Shown in pieces: positions 1-6,369 of a stretch of DNA of 6,369 bases (position 1 is the first letter of the stretch; every line of letters starts with the position of its first letter). Made by a program: the position numbers and the translations under genes. Source of the DNA: an uncultured Porphyromonadaceae bacterium (GTDB lineage: Bacteria > Bacteroidota > Bacteroidia > Bacteroidales > Muribaculaceae); the NCBI GenBank assembly GCA_947176355.1, contig CAMWQY010000156.1, forward strand, positions 1 through 6,369. Direction: 5' to 3'. A model generated the notes under the pieces. The model worked only from the letters and a program-made list of their open reading frames with translations. It was not told the origin of the DNA and did not search any database.

Positions 1-473
1 ATCCGGAAGATCCTGACTATTGGATTGATGAAGAAGAATCGCCTATCAGCAGCATCATTCCTCCGACCGACAATCGATGGAAATGGTGGTTAGGTATAGG
101 CTTAGGCTGTATTGTTGTAATCCTGTTTTGTTGGATATGGTTTTTGCGCCCATATTCCGACAGTGCTGTGAAATATGGCTATCTTAAGAATATGGAGAGA
201 CGCGGCTCTATCATCAAGACCTTTGAGGGCTCGATGATACCATATAAAGAATTAGGCGATCCTGATCCCCTTTACTTCCAAGAAGTGCGCTTCAGTGTGT
301 CAAGCGACTCCCTTGCGGCTGTGATGAAGCGCATGATGCTTGGGTGTGTGCCAATAAGGGTGGAATATGAAATGTATCATGCTCCTCTTCCTTGGAAAGG
401 TGAGGAAAAGATGATAATCATAAAGGCTGATACTGCCGATCCTCGTAAGATTCTACCTCCTGAATATCGATAG
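1..473 (+). CDS. Small single-pass membrane protein, function unknown (5' end outside window)
   Basis: The reading frame is open from base 3 and ends at a TAG at 471-473, giving 156 visible residues; the true start lies left of the window. A short acidic, Pro-rich stretch (visible residues 1-25) leads into one hydrophobic segment (about residues 28-48, bases 84-146). A soluble domain of about 108 residues follows. Near the start of that domain are RPYSD (49-53) and KTFEG (72-76), and near its end is LPWKG (129-133), before a tail ending in PPEYR. A TTG at 144 could serve as an internal start, but the membrane segment upstream is in frame and protein-like, so I read it as coding. The pattern (one membrane segment, KT[FY]EG, a strand-rich core, LPW[RK]G) resembles a small Bacteroidota family I remember, sometimes labelled, probably wrongly, as 6-phosphogluconate dehydrogenase. 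No enzyme motif is visible and I assign no function. It lies 17 bases before the lipoprotein gene and is probably co-transcribed with it. Confidence 0.8.
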   Translation, partial: PEDPDYWIDEEESPISSIIPPTDNRWKWWLGIGLGCIVVILFCWIWFLRPYSDSAVKYGYLKNMERRGSIIKTFEGSMIPYKELGDPDPLYFQEVRFSVSSDSLAAVMKRMMLGCVPIRVEYEMYHAPLPWKGEEKMIIIKADTADPRKILPPEYR

Positions 474-490
474 TGAAAATCTATTAGTTT

Positions 491-2926
491 ATGAACAAAA
501 CTTTTAAGAAGCATATAAGTGTATTAGCATCTGCTGCAGCATGTGTTGTGATGCTGTGGGGATGTGCGTCCATTGGCAATCCTTCAGGAGGACCCCGAGA
601 TGAAGATCCTCCGCGGTTTGTCCGCGCAAATCCGGCTCCGGGATCGGTCAATGTCGACCCAAGCAATATCTATATTGACTTTAACGAATTGGTGAATGTC
701 AAGGATGCCTTCCAAAAAGTCGTAATCTCCCCACCCGGCAAATCCACTCCACGTGTCTCAACTCGAGGACATCGTGTAGTGGTAAACATCACTGATACTC
801 TTCTCCCCAATACTACTTATACCATTGATTTCGGTGATGCCATCGAAGACAATAATGAAGCAAACAAGCTTCCGGGTTTTGCCTATACTTTCTCTACCGG
901 ACCGGTCCTGGACTCTCTCAGGATTTCAGGTATGGTACTTGGTGCAGAAGATATGGAGCCACAGCAAGGTGTGTTTGTGGGTGCATATATCTCGAAGGAG
1001 GATTCTGCATTTATACGGGTGCCTCTCGAGCGTCTGTCACGTACTGATGAACTTGGTCGGTTTATTATCCGTGGCCTTCAGGATACCACATATCGTCTTT
1101 TTGCACTCAAGGATCTTGACAATGACCGCCATTATGCCAATCCGGAAGAGGATATCGCATGGTTTGAAGACACGATCCGTCCTACTTCTGAGCGCATAAT
1201 TACCAACGATACGATCCGCAATCTATATACAGGTGCTGTCGACACTGTAATCCAACGGGAAAGAACACGATTCCTGCCAAACAACGTGCTGCTCAGGATG
1301 TTTAATACCGGGCTTAAACCCCAGTATCTCGTCAGCTATACTCGTCCTGATTCTACGCGTCTTGAATTCATCTTCAACTCCCCGTCTAAGAAGCAACCGC
1401 AAATTATGATTGCAGATGATGAAGAGTATTCATATCCCCTGAAAGCGGAGACTACTGTCGGGAATGACACCCTGACTTTCTGGTTGCCAAAAGAGCTTGC
1501 CATACGCGATACTCTGAAGCTTGCCATGCGTTATCAGAATGTGAATCTACTGACAGGCGTGGAGACAATGGTCAACGATACCGTCAAGCTCATGAAGCCT
1601 AAAGTGCAAACAGCAAAGAAGAAAGAGAAGAAAAAGAAATCCGATAAAAATGCCAAGGATAATAAAGTCAAACTTTCAGATAATTTGGTGAATCCGGATG
1701 ATTCCATTCCGAATAATCTCAGCGATTCAATTCCTAAAGATGACAACGTTGAAGCAAATCAGACAGACTCTGTTGCAGAAGAAGTGAAGATACCTACATT
1801 TAAGTTCTCTGCAAAAGGACCTGAAAATGACATCAGGCTTCCTCTCAACATAGAAGTCCCCGTCCCGCTTTCAAGGCTTGACTCGCTTGCCTTCCGTCTG
1901 GAGGTACGGCCCGACACCGTATGGTTGCCGGTCAAAGGAGAATACAGATTGCAAAGGGCTGACACTCTATCTGAACGTCGATTCAAGATCGAATTCCCGT
2001 GGCAAAGGGGTTATGCCTATAAGCTCACGGTTGATTCTCTTGCCGCTACTGACATATATGGCATAAATAGCGAACCGCTGGAATATGAATTCAAGACAAA
2101 AGCCCCGGAAGATTTGTCTAATTTAAAGCTCACGCTTTCCGGACTCGATAATGATATCCCAGCCTTCGTACAATTGATGGCTTCGGGCGACAAACCCAAG
2201 TATACGGCACCTGTAGTGAATGGTGTGGCTTCATTTGAAGGGATAGATGCAGGAAAGTATTACGCACGCTTGTATGAAGACTTCAATGGCGATGGGAGGT
2301 ATTCTCCGGGAAGTTATCGTCTGCAGAAAGTGTTTGGAGCCCCCAATGATTCGGTCGTAATTAACGATGAACCGGAAAAAGTTAATTCCGGCTCTGATAT
2401 GGAGGTAATTCCTGCTGATACTGCAGCAATAGCAGGTGATTCTATTATTAACCTCCCATTGGATTCTGTGTCAATTACAGAGTTGAATTTAGACTCTATT
2501 CCGGATAAATCAGCTGTAGCTGTAAAGCGTTTTGTCCGGCCAATGACTGATCAAGAGATTGTAGATAGCTTGATACGAATAGGATATAGTATTGTGCCGT
2601 TGGAGAATGATTCCGTAGGGAAAGAAATTCTGATAGCCATACAGCCCGATTATGTCTACTATTATCCGAAGATAATAAATGTCAAGAAAAATTGGGATTT
2701 GGAGCAGGCATGGAATGTATTTGAGACGGCCCTTGATCTTCAGAAGCCAAATAAGATCAAGAAGAATAAGCCTAAACGCAACGACAATCGCCAGAATGAA
2801 GAAGATGAGGAAGAAGAGGAAGATGAATTCGGATCTAATCCATTCGATACGAATCGTCGCAACAACAACCGGAACAATACAACCAACCGAGGCAACATCC
2901 GCACTAATAATATGCAATCGCGCTAA
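491..2926 (+). CDS. Ig-like domain-containing outer-envelope lipoprotein (SbsA Ig-like/Big_5 type)
   Basis: This 811-residue protein starts at the ATG at 491, which gives a complete lipoprotein signal: basic MNKTFKKH, a hydrophobic core, and the lipobox LWGC with the lipidated Cys at residue 25. After the Cys comes the SIGNPSGGPRDEDPP segment I associate with this Bacteroidota family. Residues 39-137 look like a SbsA-type Ig-like domain (ANPAPGSVNV, IYIDFNELV, LLPNTTYTIDFG, YTFSTG). Residues 143-225 look like a carboxypeptidase-regulatory-like beta unit ending in a DLDND loop (208-212). A Lys-rich linker (371-393) and an Asp/Ser-rich stretch with DSIP at 404-407 and 412-415 join it to a second half. 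That half has another Ig-like region (about 438-540) and another beta unit with a DFNGDG loop (597-602). Residues 680-757 are a conserved-looking C-terminal segment, followed by an acidic and then Asn/Arg-rich tail. It is probably anchored in the outer membrane or periplasm; its partner is unknown. No enzyme motif is seen. No clear Shine-Dalgarno sequence precedes the start, as is usual in this phylum. Confidence 0.9.
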   Translation: MNKTFKKHISVLASAAACVVMLWGCASIGNPSGGPRDEDPPRFVRANPAPGSVNVDPSNIYIDFNELVNVKDAFQKVVISPPGKSTPRVSTRGHRVVVNITDTLLPNTTYTIDFGDAIEDNNEANKLPGFAYTFSTGPVLDSLRISGMVLGAEDMEPQQGVFVGAYISKEDSAFIRVPLERLSRTDELGRFIIRGLQDTTYRLFALKDLDNDRHYANPEEDIAWFEDTIRPTSERIITNDTIRNLYTGAVDTVIQRERTRFLPNNVLLRMFNTGLKPQYLVSYTRPDSTRLEFIFNSPSKKQPQIMIADDEEYSYPLKAETTVGNDTLTFWLPKELAIRDTLKLAMRYQNVNLLTGVETMVNDTVKLMKPKVQTAKKKEKKKKSDKNAKDNKVKLSDNLVNPDDSIPNNLSDSIPKDDNVEANQTDSVAEEVKIPTFKFSAKGPENDIRLPLNIEVPVPLSRLDSLAFRLEVRPDTVWLPVKGEYRLQRADTLSERRFKIEFPWQRGYAYKLTVDSLAATDIYGINSEPLEYEFKTKAPEDLSNLKLTLSGLDNDIPAFVQLMASGDKPKYTAPVVNGVASFEGIDAGKYYARLYEDFNGDGRYSPGSYRLQKVFGAPNDSVVINDEPEKVNSGSDMEVIPADTAAIAGDSIINLPLDSVSITELNLDSIPDKSAVAVKRFVRPMTDQEIVDSLIRIGYSIVPLENDSVGKEILIAIQPDYVYYYPKIINVKKNWDLEQAWNVFETALDLQKPNKIKKNKPKRNDNRQNEEDEEEEEDEFGSNPFDTNRRNNNRNNTTNRGNIRTNNMQSR
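2923..2926. other. Overlapping stop codons of two convergent genes
   Basis: The lipoprotein gene ends with TAA at 2924-2926 on the + strand and the peptidase gene ends with TAG at 2925-2923 on the - strand, so the two coding regions overlap by four bases. There is no intergenic space. No GC-rich hairpin with a T-run is visible for about 60 bases on either side; the best inverted repeat is a weak CTCT/AGAG pair near 2967-2983. Each transcript must therefore extend into sequence antisense to the other gene. Confidence 0.9.
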
Positions 2927-4908
2927 TGACGCCCTTTCAGTATGATTTTACGGACACCTTTTCTACTCTTTACCAAATAGAGCCCTTTCTCAATGCCGGA
3001 CAGCCCATCAGCTGCTCCGGCATATCTTTTGATGCCCGTAATGTCATACACTTCTACGTGATCGGCAGGCTCAAGATCATCCCATGAAGATTCCACTCCT
3101 CCGGCTTTCAATGCTTGTAGGAGTCCTTGTACCGGATCAAAATACCCACTGGCATTACGTGGATTCTCCGGCTCTGCGATATCGAAGCGATTTGTGTTTG
3201 CCAATATCTTTTGGATGTCTTTTACTGTCAGAGAAGGCACCGCTTCAAGCCATGTAGCTATGTATCCTGCTACGTATGGAGATGACATCGAAGTGCCCCC
3301 TTCGCTCACCCACAATGATCCATTCATCCTCAAATGCGGATGATAAGGGTATAAATCAAAAAATGGTCGACTCCCTGCCGACATAAGCGTAGCGCCAGGC
3401 GCTACAGTCAGTGGAAGTGTACGTCCGTCGCGTAGTGTCCCGTAACTGCTATATTGGACAGTCGCTCCTGATTCATAATCGGTAGGCAGGAAATATATTT
3501 CATCATCCATAAATTCGGCAGGAGCTGAATATGGAATGGAATCACGGTTGCCATACATCCCGACGCTGATTATGTTGAAGCCACAAGCGAGGTCGCTTAT
3601 TGAGCGGTCGGTGGTTGGTTGCGTACTTCCGTATGTGCCTACAAGTCGTGAGTATATTCCATCTGCATATACCTCTACATCATTCCCTGGATTACCTGCC
3701 ACTTTGACAGCAAGCTCATATCTTGCCCAGACACCGTTGGAAGACTGTTCTTTCGAAGAGAAATCATAGATCAATGTGATGCAGTGACGTCTGTTTTCGG
3801 CATTCACTTCCCCTTCGATAATAATTTCTCCTTCAAATGGCAACCCTACATCCGTGGCAGTGGTGTTGTCTAATATATATTCGAGCGGGGTTCCTTCTGT
3901 CAGAGTAATTGGCTCTTCCCATCTTACGATGCTTTTTATGTTAGAATCATAGAGCCCAAAAGAAATGGATAGGGGAGAGCCGGAGCCACTCCAGATTTCT
4001 GTGGCGCCATACATCTCATAGTTGTCCCATTTTGTGTTGCCAATACGAAATGAGACATTTTTGCTGTCTTCCGTAAATGTATGGGTTAGAGAATTCAAAT
4101 GCACTCCCTCGTTGCCGGATGACATCACGATGATAGCATCTTCGGCACACATGTCAAGATATTGCGAGAATAGAGAACTTCCATCGTGAGCTCCTGTATA
4201 ACTTCCTACAGAGATGTTGATTACAGCCGGTTTCCCAACCTCTTTGGCATATTCTATTATGTCTTCAACTCCGGCTAACAGTCCAACTTCAGTAAGCTCT
4301 GAGACGGTGACAACGATTTCAGCGTCGGTGGCTGTTCCGGAAAAGGGTGTCCCCGCTCCATTGCCTGCAAGGATGCCGCATACATGCGTGGCATGGTAAT
4401 TTTCAGGATCATCAGTCACCCATTCTCGATACTCGTTGTCTCCTTCAAGCTGATGCCGGATTCCTTCAGATTCTTTATAATGCACCACTCGCTTAATCCT
4501 TGAAAGTCCATCAGCATCTAAGAATGTTGGATGAAGCGGATCTATGCCAATGTCGCATATTCCTACCACTATCCCTTTGCCGGTAAATGGAGTTCCGGTT
4601 GCCGAGCCATTCTGGATTGAAGCAGCTTCATAATAGTTTTTGGCAATGTCGAGCGTCGGTGAGATTGGTCTTGGTCTGGTTGCTACAGAATTGCCACGAG
4701 TTTGTGGATTTGGGATGAAACATAGCAGTATATCGCCACGACGATGCAAGATCTCTACTCCTTGATTGGTAAGCGAGTCGAGATCCTCGTCAGAAGTTAT
4801 CTTTATTAAGCGAGCGCTATAGGGAGGTATGCCATCGTCTGAATGCGCATCGACTGAAGCAAAAGTAAAGCAAAAAAATAGAATTAGGGGAAAAATGTAT
4901 CGTTTCAT
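2923..4908 (-). CDS. Secreted S8 family (subtilisin-like) serine peptidase with T9SS-like C-terminal tail
   Basis: This 661-residue protein starts at the ATG at 4908-4906 and ends at a TAG at 2925-2923. The signal peptide is MKRYIFPLILFFCFTFASVDA, cut probably after residue 21. Residues 28-66 resemble an inhibitor-type propeptide (ARLIKITSDEDLDSL, then RRGDILLCFIP). The catalytic domain carries the full subtilase set: Asp119 in VGICDIGID, His172 in YHATHVCGILAG, oxyanion Asn266 in MSSGNEG, and Ser540 in GGTSMSSP. About 165 residues of beta-rich sequence (271-435) sit between the Asn266 block and the later part of the fold, an insertion common in Bacteroidota S8 enzymes. The last 46 residues (616-661: VEVYDITGIKRY, KGLYLVKSRKG, ending KIILKGRH) resemble a type IX secretion sorting tail. 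It is expected to be an active endopeptidase acting in the periplasm, on the surface or outside the cell; the substrate cannot be read from the sequence. The gene follows the TonB-domain gene after 19 bases and is likely co-transcribed with it. Confidence 0.93.
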   Translation of the reverse strand: MKRYIFPLILFFCFTFASVDAHSDDGIPPYSARLIKITSDEDLDSLTNQGVEILHRRGDILLCFIPNPQTRGNSVATRPRPISPTLDIAKNYYEAASIQNGSATGTPFTGKGIVVGICDIGIDPLHPTFLDADGLSRIKRVVHYKESEGIRHQLEGDNEYREWVTDDPENYHATHVCGILAGNGAGTPFSGTATDAEIVVTVSELTEVGLLAGVEDIIEYAKEVGKPAVINISVGSYTGAHDGSSLFSQYLDMCAEDAIIVMSSGNEGVHLNSLTHTFTEDSKNVSFRIGNTKWDNYEMYGATEIWSGSGSPLSISFGLYDSNIKSIVRWEEPITLTEGTPLEYILDNTTATDVGLPFEGEIIIEGEVNAENRRHCITLIYDFSSKEQSSNGVWARYELAVKVAGNPGNDVEVYADGIYSRLVGTYGSTQPTTDRSISDLACGFNIISVGMYGNRDSIPYSAPAEFMDDEIYFLPTDYESGATVQYSSYGTLRDGRTLPLTVAPGATLMSAGSRPFFDLYPYHPHLRMNGSLWVSEGGTSMSSPYVAGYIATWLEAVPSLTVKDIQKILANTNRFDIAEPENPRNASGYFDPVQGLLQALKAGGVESSWDDLEPADHVEVYDITGIKRYAGAADGLSGIEKGLYLVKSRKGVRKIILKGRH

Positions 4909-4927
4909 TATATGTGTATAAAATCAA

Positions 4928-5293
4928 TTACTGTGGCAGCGTAAAAATGACCTTGACTGTCGATTCGCTGTCCACAGGATTGCCTCCAACGGTAGCCGGA
5001 TTCCATGCGGGCATCCCTTTTACAAGACGCATTGCCTCAGACTCAAGGTCCGGGTCGACAAGGCGCACGACTTTCAGATTGTCAAGCGCACCATCTGTCT
5101 TGACTACGAATTTTACTTGCACTACGCCTTCGATTCCATTGTTGATAGATGGCTGTGGATACTTAAGATTCTTTTCAAGATAGCTGGCAAGAGCCTTATC
5201 TCCGCCGGGGAAGCTGGCTGGTATAGTATCAGACTGTGCCATTGCAGTTCCCGCAATAGCAAGCGAAGCAATGATTGATAATGCTTTTTTCAT
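4928..5293 (-). CDS. Standalone secreted TonB C-terminal domain protein
   Basis: This 121-residue protein starts at the ATG at 5293-5291 and ends at a TAA at 4930-4928. The N-terminus is a signal peptidase I-type leader, with probable cleavage after AMA (residue 19). Nearly all of the rest is one TonB C-terminal domain: FPGGDKALASYLEKNLKYP (28-46), GIEGVVQVKFVVKTDG (53-68), DPDLESEAMRLVKGMPAWNP (80-99) and a last strand, VKVIFTLPQ. Full TonB proteins have an N-terminal membrane helix that contacts ExbB/ExbD and a Pro-rich spacer across the periplasm. Both are missing here, so this protein cannot by itself pass energy to a receptor in the usual way if the leader is cleaved. It could bind receptor TonB boxes, act in a complex, or have another periplasmic role. 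Less likely, the leader stays uncleaved as a membrane anchor. The receptor gene upstream and the peptidase gene downstream give it a suggestive context. No clear Shine-Dalgarno sequence is visible. Confidence 0.9.
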   Translation of the reverse strand: MKKALSIIASLAIAGTAMAQSDTIPASFPGGDKALASYLEKNLKYPQPSINNGIEGVVQVKFVVKTDGALDNLKVVRLVDPDLESEAMRLVKGMPAWNPATVGGNPVDSESTVKVIFTLPQ

Positions 5294-5315
5294 AATTGTC
5301 TACAGGTTTAATCAT

Positions 5316-5345
5316 TCAATATATTTGACAATCTAACTACTCAAA
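5316..5345 (-). promoter_or_regulatory. Possible Bacteroides-type promoter for the TonB-domain/peptidase genes
   Basis: The 80-base gap between the receptor stop and the TonB-domain start (5294-5373) is AT-rich. Read on the minus strand it holds TTTG (5345-5342), an 18-base spacer, and TATATTGA (5323-5316). The Bacteroides consensus is TTTG near -33 and TAnnTTTG near -7 with about 19-21 bases between, so the -33 element fits, the -7 element fits partly (4 of 6 fixed positions), and the spacing is slightly short. Transcription would begin only about 20 bases before the start codon at 5293. I see no hairpin terminator for the receptor gene in this gap, so read-through from the receptor is also possible. 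In AT-rich DNA such a match can arise by chance. Confidence 0.3.
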
Positions 5346-5373
5346 AGTTAAATCATAGATTTTTTTATTTTTA

Positions 5374-6369
5374 TTAAATCTCCCACGTCAATGATACACT
5401 TCCTCCTATTCCTGTCGTAAGGGGAGAGTTATAGTAATAATATTTAGGAATATAGTTAAGAAGGTTATCGATATTTACGCTTAGGGTAAAGTTCTTTGGA
5501 AAGGTCTGGCTTAATGCTACTCCAAGAAGTGAATAGGCAGGATAACGTTGCTGTCTTGCTGCTTCCGGAGAAAAGAGCGACATGACATCTCCGGTGACAG
5601 CTGAAAGCCACTTGAAATTGGCAGTAGCAGTAAATCGCCATTCTGGTTTCCATAGATGCGAATAATCTGCCTTCAGGGTTAAGGCATGTGGACGCGTTGG
5701 ATTGGCCCGCAAGTCTCCTTTCCCATAGACTTCATGTGTGAATACATATTCTCCGCTGACAGTCAATCCAAACGGAAACGATTTCATTGCCGTGATATCC
5801 ACACCTGTAAGGTAGAGACGTTTCAGATTGATATACTGCAATCCGGCGAGTGATTCATTCCATAGATAAGAAATGCGGTTGTCGACAATATTGTGAAATG
5901 CCATGACAGTAATATTCCGGCTTCCTTTCAGATATTCAGCCGATATGTTCAGGTTGTGGCTTGTCTCTGATTTCAGCTGAGGATTTCCGTGTATGTGGAA
6001 TATGCCTGCCATATCGAAGTCCATGTAGAGCTCCTTCAGATTTGGGGCTCTGAATCCTGCGGAGTAGTTTAGGCGAAGTGCACAGTTCCCTTTGCCGGGG
6101 CGCCACAATATGCTGAGTTTGGGAGAAACCCTATTGGCGCGGGAGGCTGAAAACCAGTCATATCTCAATCCCGGTACTATCCATACGCTTTTCGCCGCCT
6201 TCCAGTCCCACTGGACGTAGGCGTCAAGATTTGTCTGGGAATGCGAACCGCTGTCAAACTCGTATGACATCAAATAGTCGTCGAGCCAGTCTCCGCCGGC
6301 TGTCAGCGTTCCGGTGCCCTCAAATTCATGGGAATACTGAAGGTGTAGGTTGTTCTGACGGTTGCGATA
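5374..6369 (-). CDS. TonB-dependent outer-membrane receptor, C-terminal half (5' end outside window)
   Basis: The frame is open from the right edge (first full codon 6369-6367) to a TAA at 5376-5374, giving 331 visible residues; an internal ATG at 6270 is not the real start. The sequence is a run of alternating beta strands rich in Tyr, Trp and Asn, typical of the 22-strand receptor barrel. Such receptors are usually about 650-750 residues long, so roughly the second half is seen; the plug domain and TonB box lie outside. Family landmarks are YSAGFRAPNLKELY (visible residues 101-114), GNPQLKSETSHN (128-139), and a C-terminal block, NIDNLLNYIPKYYYYNSP. FRAP and an NPxL motif with His between them (His125, His127) recall HmuR/HemR heme receptors, but FepA- and BtuB-type receptors share much of this layout. 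The ligand could be heme, a siderophore or a corrinoid. The last residues are LTWEI, so the strand does not end in the usual Phe or Trp. The TonB-domain gene follows after 80 bases. Confidence 0.9.
   Translation of the reverse strand, partial: YRNRQNNLHLQYSHEFEGTGTLTAGGDWLDDYLMSYEFDSGSHSQTNLDAYVQWDWKAAKSVWIVPGLRYDWFSASRANRVSPKLSILWRPGKGNCALRLNYSAGFRAPNLKELYMDFDMAGIFHIHGNPQLKSETSHNLNISAEYLKGSRNITVMAFHNIVDNRISYLWNESLAGLQYINLKRLYLTGVDITAMKSFPFGLTVSGEYVFTHEVYGKGDLRANPTRPHALTLKADYSHLWKPEWRFTATANFKWLSAVTGDVMSLFSPEAARQQRYPAYSLLGVALSQTFPKNFTLSVNIDNLLNYIPKYYYYNSPLTTGIGGSVSLTWEI

Noticed and set aside
144..473. The first gene as a complete 109-residue protein starting at the TTG at 144.
   Set aside because: The frame stays open to the left edge and codes a membrane segment just upstream, so the gene is better read as cut by the window.
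825..1199. A 124-codon open frame on the + strand inside the lipoprotein gene.
   Set aside because: It is a shifted frame of a clearly recognisable gene and shows no domain, signal or family resemblance.
2510..2917. A 135-codon open frame on the minus strand that looks like a multi-pass membrane protein.
   Set aside because: It lies fully antisense to the charged C-terminus of the lipoprotein. Lys, Glu, Asp and Asn codons read backwards give Phe, Leu, Ile and Val codons, which explains the apparent membrane segments.
2967..2983. A possible hairpin (CTCT...AGAG) near the convergent gene ends.
   Set aside because: The stem is four base pairs and lies inside the peptidase coding region without a following T-run, so it is not a credible terminator.
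5295..5332. A 6-base inverted repeat (ATTGTC at 5295-5300, GACAAT at 5327-5332) around the possible promoter.
   Set aside because: Six-base arms 26 bases apart are expected about once by chance in a gap this size, and the arms do not extend.
5351..5373. The T-rich stretch just left of the receptor stop codon as an intrinsic terminator.
   Set aside because: On the receptor's strand it is an A-run rather than a T-run, and no stable stem precedes it.

Overview
The window looks like ordinary chromosomal DNA from a member of the Bacteroidales. The gut family Muribaculaceae is my best guess, from remembered protein resemblance only. The signs are Bacteroidota-style proteins (a SbsA-type Ig-like lipoprotein beginning SIGNPSGGPRDEDPP after its lipobox Cys, a standalone TonB C-terminal domain, a FepA/HmuR-type outer-membrane receptor, a subtilase with a type IX secretion-like tail), start codons without clear Shine-Dalgarno sequences, and moderate GC content. 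I see no RNA genes, CRISPR array, insertion sequence, integrase or attachment site.

Layout. The left part (1-2926, + strand) holds two closely spaced genes. The first is the 3' end of a small single-pass membrane protein. Seventeen bases later comes an 811-residue lipoprotein with Ig-like domains. The right part (2923-6369, - strand) holds three genes in the order of transcription: the C-terminal half of a TonB-dependent outer-membrane receptor, cut by the right edge; a 121-residue secreted protein that is only a TonB C-terminal domain; and a 661-residue S8 (subtilisin-like) serine peptidase with an intact Asp/His/Ser triad. The two blocks converge tail to tail, and their stop codons overlap by four bases with no terminator between them.

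How the genes may work together. The left pair is probably one transcript acting at the cell envelope, but its job is unknown. On the right, the TonB-domain protein and the peptidase are 19 bases apart and are probably co-transcribed. An 80-base AT-rich gap with a plausible Bacteroides-type promoter separates them from the receptor gene, so all three may be one unit or the last two may have their own promoter. A receptor, a TonB-like domain and a secreted protease could together release and import a nutrient such as heme or a peptide-bound cofactor, but this is inference.

I found no clear new system. The points most worth checking are the receptor/TonB-domain/peptidase gene order, the TonB domain that lacks a membrane anchor, the secretion-like tail on the peptidase, and the zero-gap convergent gene ends.
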